Positions 56,542 to 64,000 of a stretch of DNA of 64,000 bases are shown one piece after another. The notes under the pieces are model-generated. The model did not search any database and was not told the DNA's origin. It worked only from the letters and a program-made list of their open reading frames with translations. Source of the DNA: Adlercreutzia faecimuris (lineage in GTDB: Bacteria > Actinomycetota > Coriobacteriia > Coriobacteriales > Eggerthellaceae). Positions within the stretch are counted from its first letter, which is position 1. Each line of letters starts with the position of its first letter. The DNA is taken from positions 1,054,001 through 1,118,000 of the forward strand of contig NZ_JAJMLW010000001.1 in NCBI RefSeq assembly GCF_022669055.1. The letters run 5' to 3'. The position numbers and the translations under genes are program-made.

Positions 56542-56733
56542 GTGAACCCGATCCTCGCCGACATCTACTCGACCATCCTGCCGTCGGCCCCCTACGTCAT
56601 CGCCGCCTACGCGCTTCTGTGGGTGGCGCTGCTCGCCTACGTGCTCGTCATCGCCCGCGGCCAGAAGCGCGCCGAGGCCCAGCTCATGCTGTTGGAGGAG
56701 GCCCTGGCCGACCGCCAGGCGAAGGGGGAGTAG
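56542..56733 (+). CDS. ccmD: CcmD-like small membrane protein
   Basis: 63 residues from GTG 56542 (AAAGGAG upstream): one TM helix (~19-38) and a charged C-terminal helix. Size and place after ccmC fit CcmD, which releases holo-CcmE. Identity rests on context. No ccmG/H follows. Confidence 0.65.
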   Translation: MNPILADIYSTILPSAPYVIAAYALLWVALLAYVLVIARGQKRAEAQLMLLEEALADRQAKGE

Positions 56734-56987
56734 CGCCCCTGTCGGGCGCCGGGAGAGCAGCGCCCCCGCCGGGCGCCGCGCCTGGCCCCGCACCACGTCG
56801 CGCCGGCGTCCAGGCGTGCGGCGTTCCCCGCCGGGCGTCGGGCCTGGACGTGGGAAAGCGCTCGCTCGCCAGAAATCGCGCGAAAATCCGCCCGCGCCCT
56901 TCTGTAGTATCATGGAGCCCGACTCGGCGGCGCTGCGTGCGCCGCCTTCGCGCGCCCTGGGGCGCACCCCGAAGAGAAAGGCACTCG

Positions 56988-57800
56988 ATGAAGGCGCTCA
57001 TCCCCGCCGCGGGTCTCGGAACCCGCTTCCTGCCCGCCACCAAGGCCCAGCCCAAGGAGATGCTGCTGGTGGTGGACCGCCCGGCCATCCAGTACGTGGT
57101 GGAGGAGGGCCTGGCCTCGGCCGCCGACGAGGTGGTCATCATCAACAGCCGCGACAAGAAGTCCATCGAGGAGCACTTCAGCCCCGCGCCCGAGCTGGTG
57201 GCCCTGCTGCGCGAGCGCGGCAAGGACGCCTACGCCGACGTGGTGGAGAAGGTGGGCTCCTACAACGTGAGCTACGTCTACCAGGACGAGGCGCTCGGCC
57301 TGGGGCATGCGGTGCGCTGCGCCGCCGAGAAGACGGGCGACGAGCCCTTCTACGTGCTGCTCGGCGACGTGCTCGTGCCCGACAACAAGATGCTGCCGGC
57401 CATGCAGGCGGTCTCGGACGCCCACGGCGGCGCGAGCGTCATCGCCGTCATGCCCGTGCCCGACGAGGAGGTGAGCCGCTTCGGCGTCATCGCCGGTGAG
57501 CCTGTGGCCGACGACGTGTGGAAGGTGGACTCGCTCGTGGAGAAGCCGGCGCTGGCCGACGCGCCGTCGAACCTGGCCGTGTTCGGCCGCTACCTGCTGA
57601 GCCCGCGCGTCATGGAGCTTTTGGCCGATGTCGAGCCCGGCGTGGGCGGCGAGATCCAGCTGACCGACGCGCTCGATGCCGTGCTGCGCGAGGAGGAGAT
57701 GTACGCCCTCATCGTCGACCCTGCCGACGGCTTCGACACCGGCACCGTGGAAAGCTGGCTCGCGACCAACAACGAGCTCTACCGCCGCGCCCACGCCTAG
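56988..57800 (+). CDS. galU: UTP-glucose-1-phosphate uridylyltransferase
   Basis: 270 residues. IPAAGLGTRFLPATKAQPKE nucleotide loop, INSRDKKSIEEHF, YQDEALGLGHAV, GGEIQLTDA. Makes UDP-glucose for envelope glycans. The upstream gap (56734-56987) is GC-rich with no gene; GAAGAGAAAGG precedes the start. Confidence 0.93.
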   Translation: MKALIPAAGLGTRFLPATKAQPKEMLLVVDRPAIQYVVEEGLASAADEVVIINSRDKKSIEEHFSPAPELVALLRERGKDAYADVVEKVGSYNVSYVYQDEALGLGHAVRCAAEKTGDEPFYVLLGDVLVPDNKMLPAMQAVSDAHGGASVIAVMPVPDEEVSRFGVIAGEPVADDVWKVDSLVEKPALADAPSNLAVFGRYLLSPRVMELLADVEPGVGGEIQLTDALDAVLREEEMYALIVDPADGFDTGTVESWLATNNELYRRAHA

Positions 57801-57808
57801 AAAGAAGT

Positions 57809-57873
57809 GGCCCGGTGGAGAGGGGAGCTCCACCGGGCCGAAAGGAGGGGATGACGCGGCTCCGAGGAGCCGC
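57809..57873 (+). terminator. Double hairpin after galU
   Basis: 12-bp stem GGCCCGGTGGAG/CTCCACCGGGCC (57809-57839) and, 16 bp later, GCGGCTCC-GA-GGAGCCGC (57856-57873) followed by TTCTGCTTCGTTT. Confidence 0.7.
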
Positions 57874-57967
57874 TTCTGCTTCGTTTCAAAGCAGGCAAGT
57901 GGAGTAGGAGGGGAACCTTCGCACTTGCTGTCTCACAGTATAAAGTGACCCTTTGAATAAGCCATGA

Positions 57968-58096
57968 ATGCCCGGTGGGCATCTTGTGAATTTCCCATCC
58001 ACACTTTGAGGATTTTGTCAAATCCCCGCTTTTCGTCAATGGGTTTTGCAAACATTTGTTTGTTTCTCGTATCAGATCCGGGGAAGCCGTGCTACC
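57968..58096. promoter_or_regulatory. AT-richer control region upstream of rarA
   Basis: Three inverted repeats: ATGCCC-GGT-GGGCAT (~57968), GGATTT-TGTC-AAATCC (58010-58025) and CAAACA-TT-TGTTTG (58049-58062). The last sits where a promoter-overlapping operator would. It may be an SOS-type or other repressor site; the binding protein is unknown. Confidence 0.45.
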
Positions 58097-59425
58097 ATGG
58101 CCGTCATGGATACCTTGTTTACCGAAATGGAGAACGTCGAGCGCAGCCGGGTAGCGCCCCTGGCCGTGCGCATGCGCCCGCGCGCCCTCGACGAGCTCGT
58201 CGGCCAGGCCGAGGCCGTGGGGCCCGGCAGCTGGCTGCGCACCGCCATCGAGCAGGACGCCCTGAGCTCGGTCATCCTCTACGGCCCGGCCGGCACGGGC
58301 AAGACCTCGCTCGCCCACGTCATCGCCGAGACGACCAAGGCCACCTTCGTGGAGGTGTCGGCCATCGGCGGCACCGTGTCCGACCTGCGGCGCGAGATAG
58401 ACGCGGCCGAGAAGCGGCTGCTCATGGGCGGCCTGCGCACCATCCTGTTCGTCGACGAGATCCACCGCTTCAACCGCTCCCAGCAAGACGCCCTGCTCCA
58501 CGCCGTGGAGGATCGCATGGTGGTGCTGGTGGGCGCCACGACCGAGAACCCCTTCTTCGAGGTGAACTCGGCGCTCATATCCCGCTCGCGCGTGGTGGAG
58601 CTGCACTCCCTGGGCGACGACGACATCGCCGCGCTCGTGGGGCGCGCCGTCGCCGACGAGCGGGGGCTCGGCGGCCGCTACCAGCTGGAGGACGCGGCGC
58701 TCGACGCCATCGTGCTTCTGGCCGGCGGGGACGGCCGCACGGCGCTCACCACCCTCGAGCTGGCCGCCGGCATGGTGGGCCCGGGCACGCCCGAGGCGCC
58801 CGTCGCCATCACCGAGGCCATGGTGCGCGCCGCCACGCCGCACCGGGCGCTGCCCTACGACAAGAACAAGGACATGCACTACGACGTCATATCGGCGTTC
58901 ATCAAGTCGATGCGCGGGTCCGACCCCGATGCGGCGGTCTACTGGCTCGCCCGCATGATCGACGGGGGAGAGGACCCGAAGTTCATCGCGCGGCGCATGT
59001 ACATCGCCGCGTCGGAGGACATCGGCAACGCCGACCCGCAGGCGCTCCTGGTGGCCGCGGCCGCCTTCCGCGCCGCCGAGGTCATCGGGTACCCCGAGTG
59101 TCGCATCAACCTGGCCCAGGCGGCCATCTACCTGGCGCTCGCGCCCAAGTCCAACGCGGCCGAGGCGGCCATCGACGCGGCCCTGGCCGAGGTGCGCCAC
59201 GGGCCGGCCCGCAAGGTGCCCGACCACCTGCGCGACCGCCACCGCCCCGGGTCGGAGGACTACGGCGCCTACAAGTACCCCCACAGCTACCCGTCCGGCT
59301 GGGTGGACCAGCAGTACCTGCCCGACGGGCTCTCCCGCGGCGCCTTCTACCAGCCCGCCCCCCGCGGCTGGGAGGCCTACCGCGCCGACGCCGCCGCCCG
59401 AGACCGCGCCGACGCCGCCGAGTAG
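58097..59425 (+). CDS. rarA: Replication-associated recombination protein A (RarA/MgsA)
   Basis: 442 residues from ATG 58097 (GGGGAAG ten bases upstream; ATG 58106 possible). N-terminal LAVRMRPRALDELVGQ, AAA+ Walker A GPAGTGKTS, Walker B LFVDEIHRFNRSQQD, sensor GATTENP. C-terminal MgsA domain with KFIARRMYIAASEDIGNADP and KVPDHLRD. Acts at stalled forks. Confidence 0.93.
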   Translation: MAVMDTLFTEMENVERSRVAPLAVRMRPRALDELVGQAEAVGPGSWLRTAIEQDALSSVILYGPAGTGKTSLAHVIAETTKATFVEVSAIGGTVSDLRREIDAAEKRLLMGGLRTILFVDEIHRFNRSQQDALLHAVEDRMVVLVGATTENPFFEVNSALISRSRVVELHSLGDDDIAALVGRAVADERGLGGRYQLEDAALDAIVLLAGGDGRTALTTLELAAGMVGPGTPEAPVAITEAMVRAATPHRALPYDKNKDMHYDVISAFIKSMRGSDPDAAVYWLARMIDGGEDPKFIARRMYIAASEDIGNADPQALLVAAAAFRAAEVIGYPECRINLAQAAIYLALAPKSNAAEAAIDAALAEVRHGPARKVPDHLRDRHRPGSEDYGAYKYPHSYPSGWVDQQYLPDGLSRGAFYQPAPRGWEAYRADAAARDRADAAE

Positions 59426-59566
59426 CCGCGTCTCGCACGCCCAGGGGAGGTAACGGCGCGGCATCGGGGGTGGGGCGGCGCGCAAAAGCGTGGGCGGCCT
59501 GTATAGAATGACTCGTGAAGTCCGCGAAGTGCTATAGTTTAGCTTTCGAGTCAACAGGAGGCTGAC

Positions 59567-60340
59567 ATGGAACTGCTCAACATCGCCCTGCCCATCGTCT
59601 ACGCCCTCGTCGGCGTGGCCCTGGTCTGGTTCATCATCGAGCTGGTCATGACCGTGCGCACTGCGCGCAAGACGGTGAAGTCCGTCAAGAAGCAGATCGA
59701 CCCCACGCTGGAGAACGTCGGCAAGATCACCGCGTCGCTCGAGCCGGCCGTGGCCAACGTGAACCGGCTGACCGAGCAGCTCCAGCCCACCGTCGAGCAC
59801 GTGAACAGCATCACCGCCTCCCTCGAGCCCGTCTCCGCCAAGATCGACCCGCTGGTCGACCGCGTCTCCCTCACCGTGGACGCCGCCAACCTCGAGATCA
59901 TGCGCGTGGACCAGATCCTCGAGGACGTCACCCAGATCACCGAGTCGGTGTCCAACACCCTCGACACGGTGGACACGGTGACCAACGCCCCGCTCGAGCT
60001 CGTCACCTCCGTGACCGACCGCGTGCGCTCGCGCTTCAAGCCGCGCTACGCCAGCAAGGAGTCCGAGCAGCTCGGCCAGGCCGCGCCCGAGGCTGCCAGC
60101 CCGGTGCGTGACTTCGTCGACGCCGCCTCCGACGCGGCCGGCGCCGCCGTGGCCGACCAGCGCGCCCGCATGCAGGAGCGCAAGGAGGCCCGCGCCGCCC
60201 GCACCGAGGCCGCCCACGCCCGCGAGGACGCCCTCTCCGGCACCGCCGCCGCCATGACCGACGCCGCCGTGGCCGCAGTCGACGCCGACACCCCGGCTGC
60301 CTCCTCCGGCTACACCACCATCGCCTCCGACCAGCGCTAG
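59567..60340 (+). CDS. DUF948-like membrane-anchored coiled-coil protein
   Basis: 257 residues. N-terminal TM (7-30), then repeating ~13-residue amphipathic units (TLENVGKITASLEPAVANVN...) typical of DUF948, and an Ala/Glu/Arg-rich tail. A TATAGT -10-like box lies at 59533 and AGGAGG before the ATG. Probably in one operon with the exporter 15 bp downstream; role unknown, perhaps envelope-associated. Confidence 0.7.
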   Translation: MELLNIALPIVYALVGVALVWFIIELVMTVRTARKTVKSVKKQIDPTLENVGKITASLEPAVANVNRLTEQLQPTVEHVNSITASLEPVSAKIDPLVDRVSLTVDAANLEIMRVDQILEDVTQITESVSNTLDTVDTVTNAPLELVTSVTDRVRSRFKPRYASKESEQLGQAAPEAASPVRDFVDAASDAAGAAVADQRARMQERKEARAARTEAAHAREDALSGTAAAMTDAAVAAVDADTPAASSGYTTIASDQR

Positions 60341-60355
60341 CCCTCCGAGGCGCCC

Positions 60356-61924
60356 ATGAAGCTCCCCAACCCGTCCAAGCCCGCGGGCAAGCCCCCGCGC
60401 CGTCCCTCGGTGATGGACACCGTCTCCATCCCGCCGGTGGAGGACGCCGTGGCCGCCTACGCCGAGGCCGACGGGCCGGTGTGCGCCCCGGGGCCCGAGG
60501 CCAGCGCCGCCGCCCGTGCGGTGGAGGCCGCCGACGGGCCCGACGCGGCCGCGCCGTCGGCCGAGGAGCTGCGCGCCCTCCGGTCGCGCCGCCGCTTCCT
60601 CGACGTGTGGACGCTCGTCGGCGCCATCCTGCTCACCGGCGTCATCGTCTACCTGCTCGGCATCCTCGCGGTGCCGGTGTCCATCGTCATCTGGACGGTC
60701 ATCATCGTCTTCTGCCTGCGCGGCATGGTGGGCGGGCTCGAGAAGCGCGGCGTCAACCGCACGGTGGGCACGGCGCTCGCCTACGTGGCCATGGCGGCCG
60801 TGCTCGGCCTCATCGGCTTTCTGCTGTTCTCGCCGATGTTCGGCCTGAACGCCCAGTTCGCCGACCTCATGTCGTCCATCCCGCAGTACGTCGACGCGCT
60901 CACCACCTGGGGCAACGACCTGTACGCGCGCTACTCCCACGTCTTCGAGGACGAGACGGTCAAGCACCTCATCGACGAGGTGCAGGCCAACCTCACCTCC
61001 TGGGCGAGCGCCGTGGCCCAGGGCAGCGCCTCGGGGCTCGTCGGGGTGGGCACCGTCATCGCCAACGGGCTCATGGCGCTCGGCTTCGCGCTCGTCATCG
61101 CCTTCTGGATCCTCATGGAGCTGCCGGCCATCGGCCGGGAGTGCGCGCGCCTCATCGGGCCGCGCCACGTCCAGGACGCCGAGTTCCTCCACTGCACCTT
61201 CACCCGCGTGATGGGCGGCTACATCAAGGGCACCCTGCTCCAGTGCGCCATCATCGGCGTGGCCTGCGGCATCCTGTTCGCCGTCCTCGGCATCCCCAAC
61301 GCGGCGGCCCTCGGCGGCATCACTGGCGTGCTCAACATCATCCCCATCATCGGCCCGTGGCTCGGCGGCGCCGCCACCGCCGTAGTCGCCGTGTTCGCGA
61401 GCCCGCTGGCCGCGCTCATCGCGCTGGTGGGCACCATCCTCATCCAGCAGTTCGTCTACACCTTCATATCCCCCAAGATCATGTCGAGCTCGGTGGACGT
61501 GCACCCGGCTCTCACGCTGATGGCCCTCATGGTGGGCTCCGCCCTCGGCGGCGCCATGAGCGGGCTGCTCGGCTCGCTCGTCGGCATGCTCGCCTCCATT
61601 CCCGCCGTGGCCGTCATGAAGTCGGTGTTCGTCTACTACTTCGAGAAGCGCACCGGCCGGCGCGTGGTGGCCGAGGACGGCGTCTTCTTCAAGGGCACCA
61701 CGTCCGAGACCAGCGGAAACGCACCCGATCCCATGGCCGACGCCGTCTCGCCGCATCCCGACTCGACGGCCGCCATGGAGCGCATCGAGCTCGCGCGCGC
61801 CGAGGGGCGCCGCGGCCCCTTCGCCGGCTGGAGCATCGCGGCGCCGGACAAGGCGGCCAAGGGCAAGGCCGCGTCCGCGGGCAAGCGCGGCAAGAAGCCC
61901 CCGACCAAGGGCCGGCACGGCTAG
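60356..61924 (+). CDS. AI-2E family (PerM/YdiK) transporter
   Basis: 522 residues. Cytoplasmic N-terminal ~80-residue low-complexity region, then eight TM helices with the family's FWILMELPAI, GILFAVLGIPNAAALGGITG and IIPIIGPWLGG motifs, and a Lys/Gly-rich basic C-terminus (KRGKKPPTKGRHG). Substrate unknown; the family includes exporters and Na+/H+ antiporters. The gap after it (61925-62205) has a -10-like TATAAT at 62108 but no gene. Confidence 0.8.
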   Translation: MKLPNPSKPAGKPPRRPSVMDTVSIPPVEDAVAAYAEADGPVCAPGPEASAAARAVEAADGPDAAAPSAEELRALRSRRRFLDVWTLVGAILLTGVIVYLLGILAVPVSIVIWTVIIVFCLRGMVGGLEKRGVNRTVGTALAYVAMAAVLGLIGFLLFSPMFGLNAQFADLMSSIPQYVDALTTWGNDLYARYSHVFEDETVKHLIDEVQANLTSWASAVAQGSASGLVGVGTVIANGLMALGFALVIAFWILMELPAIGRECARLIGPRHVQDAEFLHCTFTRVMGGYIKGTLLQCAIIGVACGILFAVLGIPNAAALGGITGVLNIIPIIGPWLGGAATAVVAVFASPLAALIALVGTILIQQFVYTFISPKIMSSSVDVHPALTLMALMVGSALGGAMSGLLGSLVGMLASIPAVAVMKSVFVYYFEKRTGRRVVAEDGVFFKGTTSETSGNAPDPMADAVSPHPDSTAAMERIELARAEGRRGPFAGWSIAAPDKAAKGKAASAGKRGKKPPTKGRHG

Positions 61925-62205
61925 CGCCCGCCCCGCGCTCCTCGCGCCGCCCGCGTCCCGCGCATCGCCCTGCACGTCTCGCGCCTGCCGCGCCCGGCCT
62001 CCTGCGTTTGCGCGCCCGTCGCGCCGCCCGCGCCCGGCGTCCCGCGGCCATCCCGCCCCGCCTTCCGCTGATCGCGCGGATCCGCGCCCGGCGGCCCCGT
62101 TCCGTACTATAATGTTCCGTCAGCGTGCCCGCCGCCCGGCGGGTGCCGCGCGTGTGGGAAAGCGGGCCCTTCGCGGGCCCTTCGCCATAGACAGGAAGAA
62201 CGCCC

Positions 62206-64000
62206 ATGGAATTCATGACAACCGCCGAGATCCGCGAGAAGTACCTCAGCTACTTCGAGGGCAAGGGCTGCAAGCGCATGCCGTCGTCCTCCCTCATCCC
62301 CGATGACCCGTCTCTTCTGCTCACGAGCGCCGGCATGGTGCAGTTCAAGCCCTACTTCCTGCAGCAGAAGCAGCTGGAGGAGCCCTACGTCGGCACCACC
62401 ACCGTGCAGAAGTGCGTCCGCACCAACGACATCGACATCATCGGCACCACCGGCCGTCACCTGAGCTTCTTCGAGATGCTCGGCAACTTCTCCTTCGGCA
62501 GGTACTTCAAGAAGGAGATGTGCGCCTGGGCCTACGACTTCTCCGTCAACGTCCTGGGCCTGCCGGCCGAGCGCCTCTACTTCACCGTGTTCGAGGACGA
62601 CGACGAGACCATCGAGATCTGGAAGGACCTCGGCGTGCCCGAGGAACACATCTCCAGGCTCGGCGAGGACGACAACTTCTGGCGCGCCGGCCCCACCGGC
62701 CCCTGCGGCCCCTGCTCCGAGATCTACTTCGACCAGGGCCCCGAGTTCGGCTGCGGCAGCCCCGACTGTGCGCCGGGCTGCGACTGCGACCGGTTCCTGG
62801 AGTACTGGAACTGCGTGTTCACCCAGTACGACGGCCAGGAGGACGGCACCCTGCTGCCGCTTCCCAAGAAGAACATCGACACGGGCATGGGCCTGGAGCG
62901 CATGGCCGCCATCATGCAGGGCGTGCAGTCCAACTACGACACCGACGTGCTGCGCAGCCTGGTGGGCGTGGGCGAGCGCCTCTCGGGCAAGGCCTACGGC
63001 GACGACCCCGAGGCCGACCTGGCCCTGCGCATCATCGCCGACCACAGCCGCGCGGTCACCTTCATGATCGCCGACGGCATCCTGCCCTCCAACGAGGGCC
63101 GCGGCTACGTGCTGCGCCGCCTGCTGCGCCGCGCCATCATGAAGGCGCACCTCATCGGCATCGAGGGCCCCTTCCTCAACGAGTACGTGGACGAGATCGT
63201 GCGCCTCATGGGCGACGTCTACCCCGAGATCGTGGAGAACCGCGAGCTTGAGCGCAAGCTCATCCTGTCCGAGGAGGACCGCTTCGGCGCCACCCTGCGC
63301 CAGGGCCAGAGCTTCCTGGAGGAGGCGCTCGCCAACCTGGAGGGCGACGTGCTGGCCGGCGAGGAGGCCTTCACCCTCCACGACACCTACGGGTTCCCCG
63401 TGGAGGTCACCCGCGAGATCGCCGAGGCCCGCGGTGTGACGGTGGACATGGAGGGCTTCGAGCGCTCCATGGCCGCCCAGCGCGAGCGCGCCCGCGCCGC
63501 CGGCGCCAAGGACGCCGAGGCCGCCTGGTCCACCTACGGCGGCGTCTACGCCGACCTGCTCAAGGAGCTGGGCCCCACCCGCTTCGTGGGCTACGAGGCC
63601 ACTTCCGCCGAGGCCCGCGTGGCCGCCCTCGTGCGCGACGGCGAGCGCGTGGAGTCCCTGGCGGCGGGGGAGACCGGCGAGGTCGTCCTGGACGTCACCC
63701 CCTTCTACGCCGAGATGGGCGGCGAGGTGGGCGACACCGGCCTCATGGACAACGGCGAGGGGCACGTCTACGTGCTCGACACCAAGGCGCCGGAGAAGGG
63801 GCTCACCGTCCACTCCGTGCGCTGCGAGGACGCCCCCCTGGCGGTGGGCGACGCCGTGGTCGCCCGCGTGGACGCCCAGCGTCGCGCGGCCATCGAGCGC
63901 AACCACACGGCCACCCACATCCTCCACGCGGCCCTGCGCCAGGTGCTCGGCGAGCACGTCAAGCAGGCCGGCTCCTACGTGGGCCCCGACCGCCTGCGCT
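62206..64000 (+). CDS. alaS: Alanyl-tRNA synthetase, 5' part (runs off window)
   Basis: 598 residues visible of ~880, starting MEFMTTAEIREKYLSYFEGK (ATG 62206; ATG 62215 possible). Class II motifs FKPYFL..., RHLSFFEMLGNFSFGRYFK, GMGLERMA. Editing-domain zinc/His motif RNHTATHILHAALR near the end. Charges tRNA-Ala, the tRNA type probably used as the prophage integration site. Confidence 0.95.
   Translation, partial: MEFMTTAEIREKYLSYFEGKGCKRMPSSSLIPDDPSLLLTSAGMVQFKPYFLQQKQLEEPYVGTTTVQKCVRTNDIDIIGTTGRHLSFFEMLGNFSFGRYFKKEMCAWAYDFSVNVLGLPAERLYFTVFEDDDETIEIWKDLGVPEEHISRLGEDDNFWRAGPTGPCGPCSEIYFDQGPEFGCGSPDCAPGCDCDRFLEYWNCVFTQYDGQEDGTLLPLPKKNIDTGMGLERMAAIMQGVQSNYDTDVLRSLVGVGERLSGKAYGDDPEADLALRIIADHSRAVTFMIADGILPSNEGRGYVLRRLLRRAIMKAHLIGIEGPFLNEYVDEIVRLMGDVYPEIVENRELERKLILSEEDRFGATLRQGQSFLEEALANLEGDVLAGEEAFTLHDTYGFPVEVTREIAEARGVTVDMEGFERSMAAQRERARAAGAKDAEAAWSTYGGVYADLLKELGPTRFVGYEATSAEARVAALVRDGERVESLAAGETGEVVLDVTPFYAEMGGEVGDTGLMDNGEGHVYVLDTKAPEKGLTVHSVRCEDAPLAVGDAVVARVDAQRRAAIERNHTATHILHAALRQVLGEHVKQAGSYVGPDRLR

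Noticed and set aside
56734-56987. ccmG/ccmH genes between ccmD and galU
   Set aside because: No CxxC thioredoxin-like or CcmH-like frame is present in this 254-bp gap.
57797-61975. 1392-codon open frame on the minus strand opposite galU-rarA-DUF948-exporter
   Set aside because: Product is low-complexity His/Gly/Ala/Asp/Arg sequence typical of antisense frames in GC-rich DNA, and it lies across several clear genes on the other strand.
1-64000. CRISPR array
   Set aside because: No regularly spaced repeat-spacer pattern and no cas genes; the repeats at 36.3 kb and 48.3-49.0 kb are few and in mixed orientation.

Overview
The window is GC-rich (about 65-68 %) bacterial DNA with two parts: the right-hand ~32.7 kb of a siphovirus prophage (1-32758; its left end lies outside the window) and ~31 kb of host chromosome (32759-64000). 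The host genes (multihaem cytochromes with a System-I cytochrome c maturation operon, periplasmic nitrate and nitrite reductases, decayed molybdopterin enzymes, actinobacterial-looking GC and codon use) suggest an anaerobic gut Coriobacteriia, most likely Eggerthellaceae. That placement is inferred from gene content only.

Prophage layout. 1-3.4 kb: regulators, a low-GC gene between inverted repeats, a tRNA-Arg(CCU), a divergent Cro/CI-type switch and small early genes. 3.4-7.5 kb: replication/recombination (Sak4-like ATPase, SSB-like protein, ERCC4 nuclease, primase-helicase). 7.5-11.8 kb: an AT-rich candidate origin, then about fourteen short overlapping accessory ORFs, many Cys-rich or single-TM. 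11.9-13.6 kb: late regulator, palindromic late operator, micro-ORF, HNH nuclease. 13.7-21.5 kb: HK97-type packaging and head genes. 21.5-27.8 kb: tail genes, with a -1 frameshift tail chaperone and a frame break in a G7 tract of the distal tail gene. 27.8-30.2 kb: a tail-fibre SHUFFLON. One fixed fibre start is followed by four alternative C-terminal cassettes (one in frame, three inverted), each bounded by a 15-bp site with core TCCGT, next to a tyrosine recombinase whose stop codon overlaps the last site. 30.2-32.5 kb: lysis cassette and a DUF4145 gene. The prophage ends in the 3' half of a tRNA, probably Ala(CGC), at 32714-32758.

Host layout. 32.8-36.1 kb: tag, arylamine N-acetyltransferase, an N-terminally truncated serpin and proC. 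36.1-38.6 kb: a decayed locus with TGTGATAAGTC repeats, an internally deleted molybdopterin oxidoreductase of the pyrogallol-transhydroxylase/catechol-dehydroxylase type, and a LysR remnant. 38.6-40.0 kb: a MocR-type regulator divergent from the next operon. 40.2-47.1 kb: a compact napG-A-B-D-H-nrfA-nrfH operon predicted to reduce nitrate to nitrite and then to ammonium outside the membrane. 47.2-49.1 kb: apbE and a repeat-rich intergenic region. 49.2-50.9 kb: 3-hydroxyacyl-CoA dehydrogenase and an SDR. 51.2-56.7 kb: ccmE-F-A-B-C-D, which would mature the nap/nrf cytochromes; CcmE has the CxxxY haem-binding variant. 57.0-64.0 kb: housekeeping genes galU, rarA, a DUF948 protein, an AI-2E family exporter and the 5' part of alaS.

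The most notable system is the prophage tail-fibre shufflon. Next are the inverted-repeat-bounded low-GC gene at 574-1187, the G7 tract in the distal tail gene, and the combined nap-nrf/ccm respiratory region.
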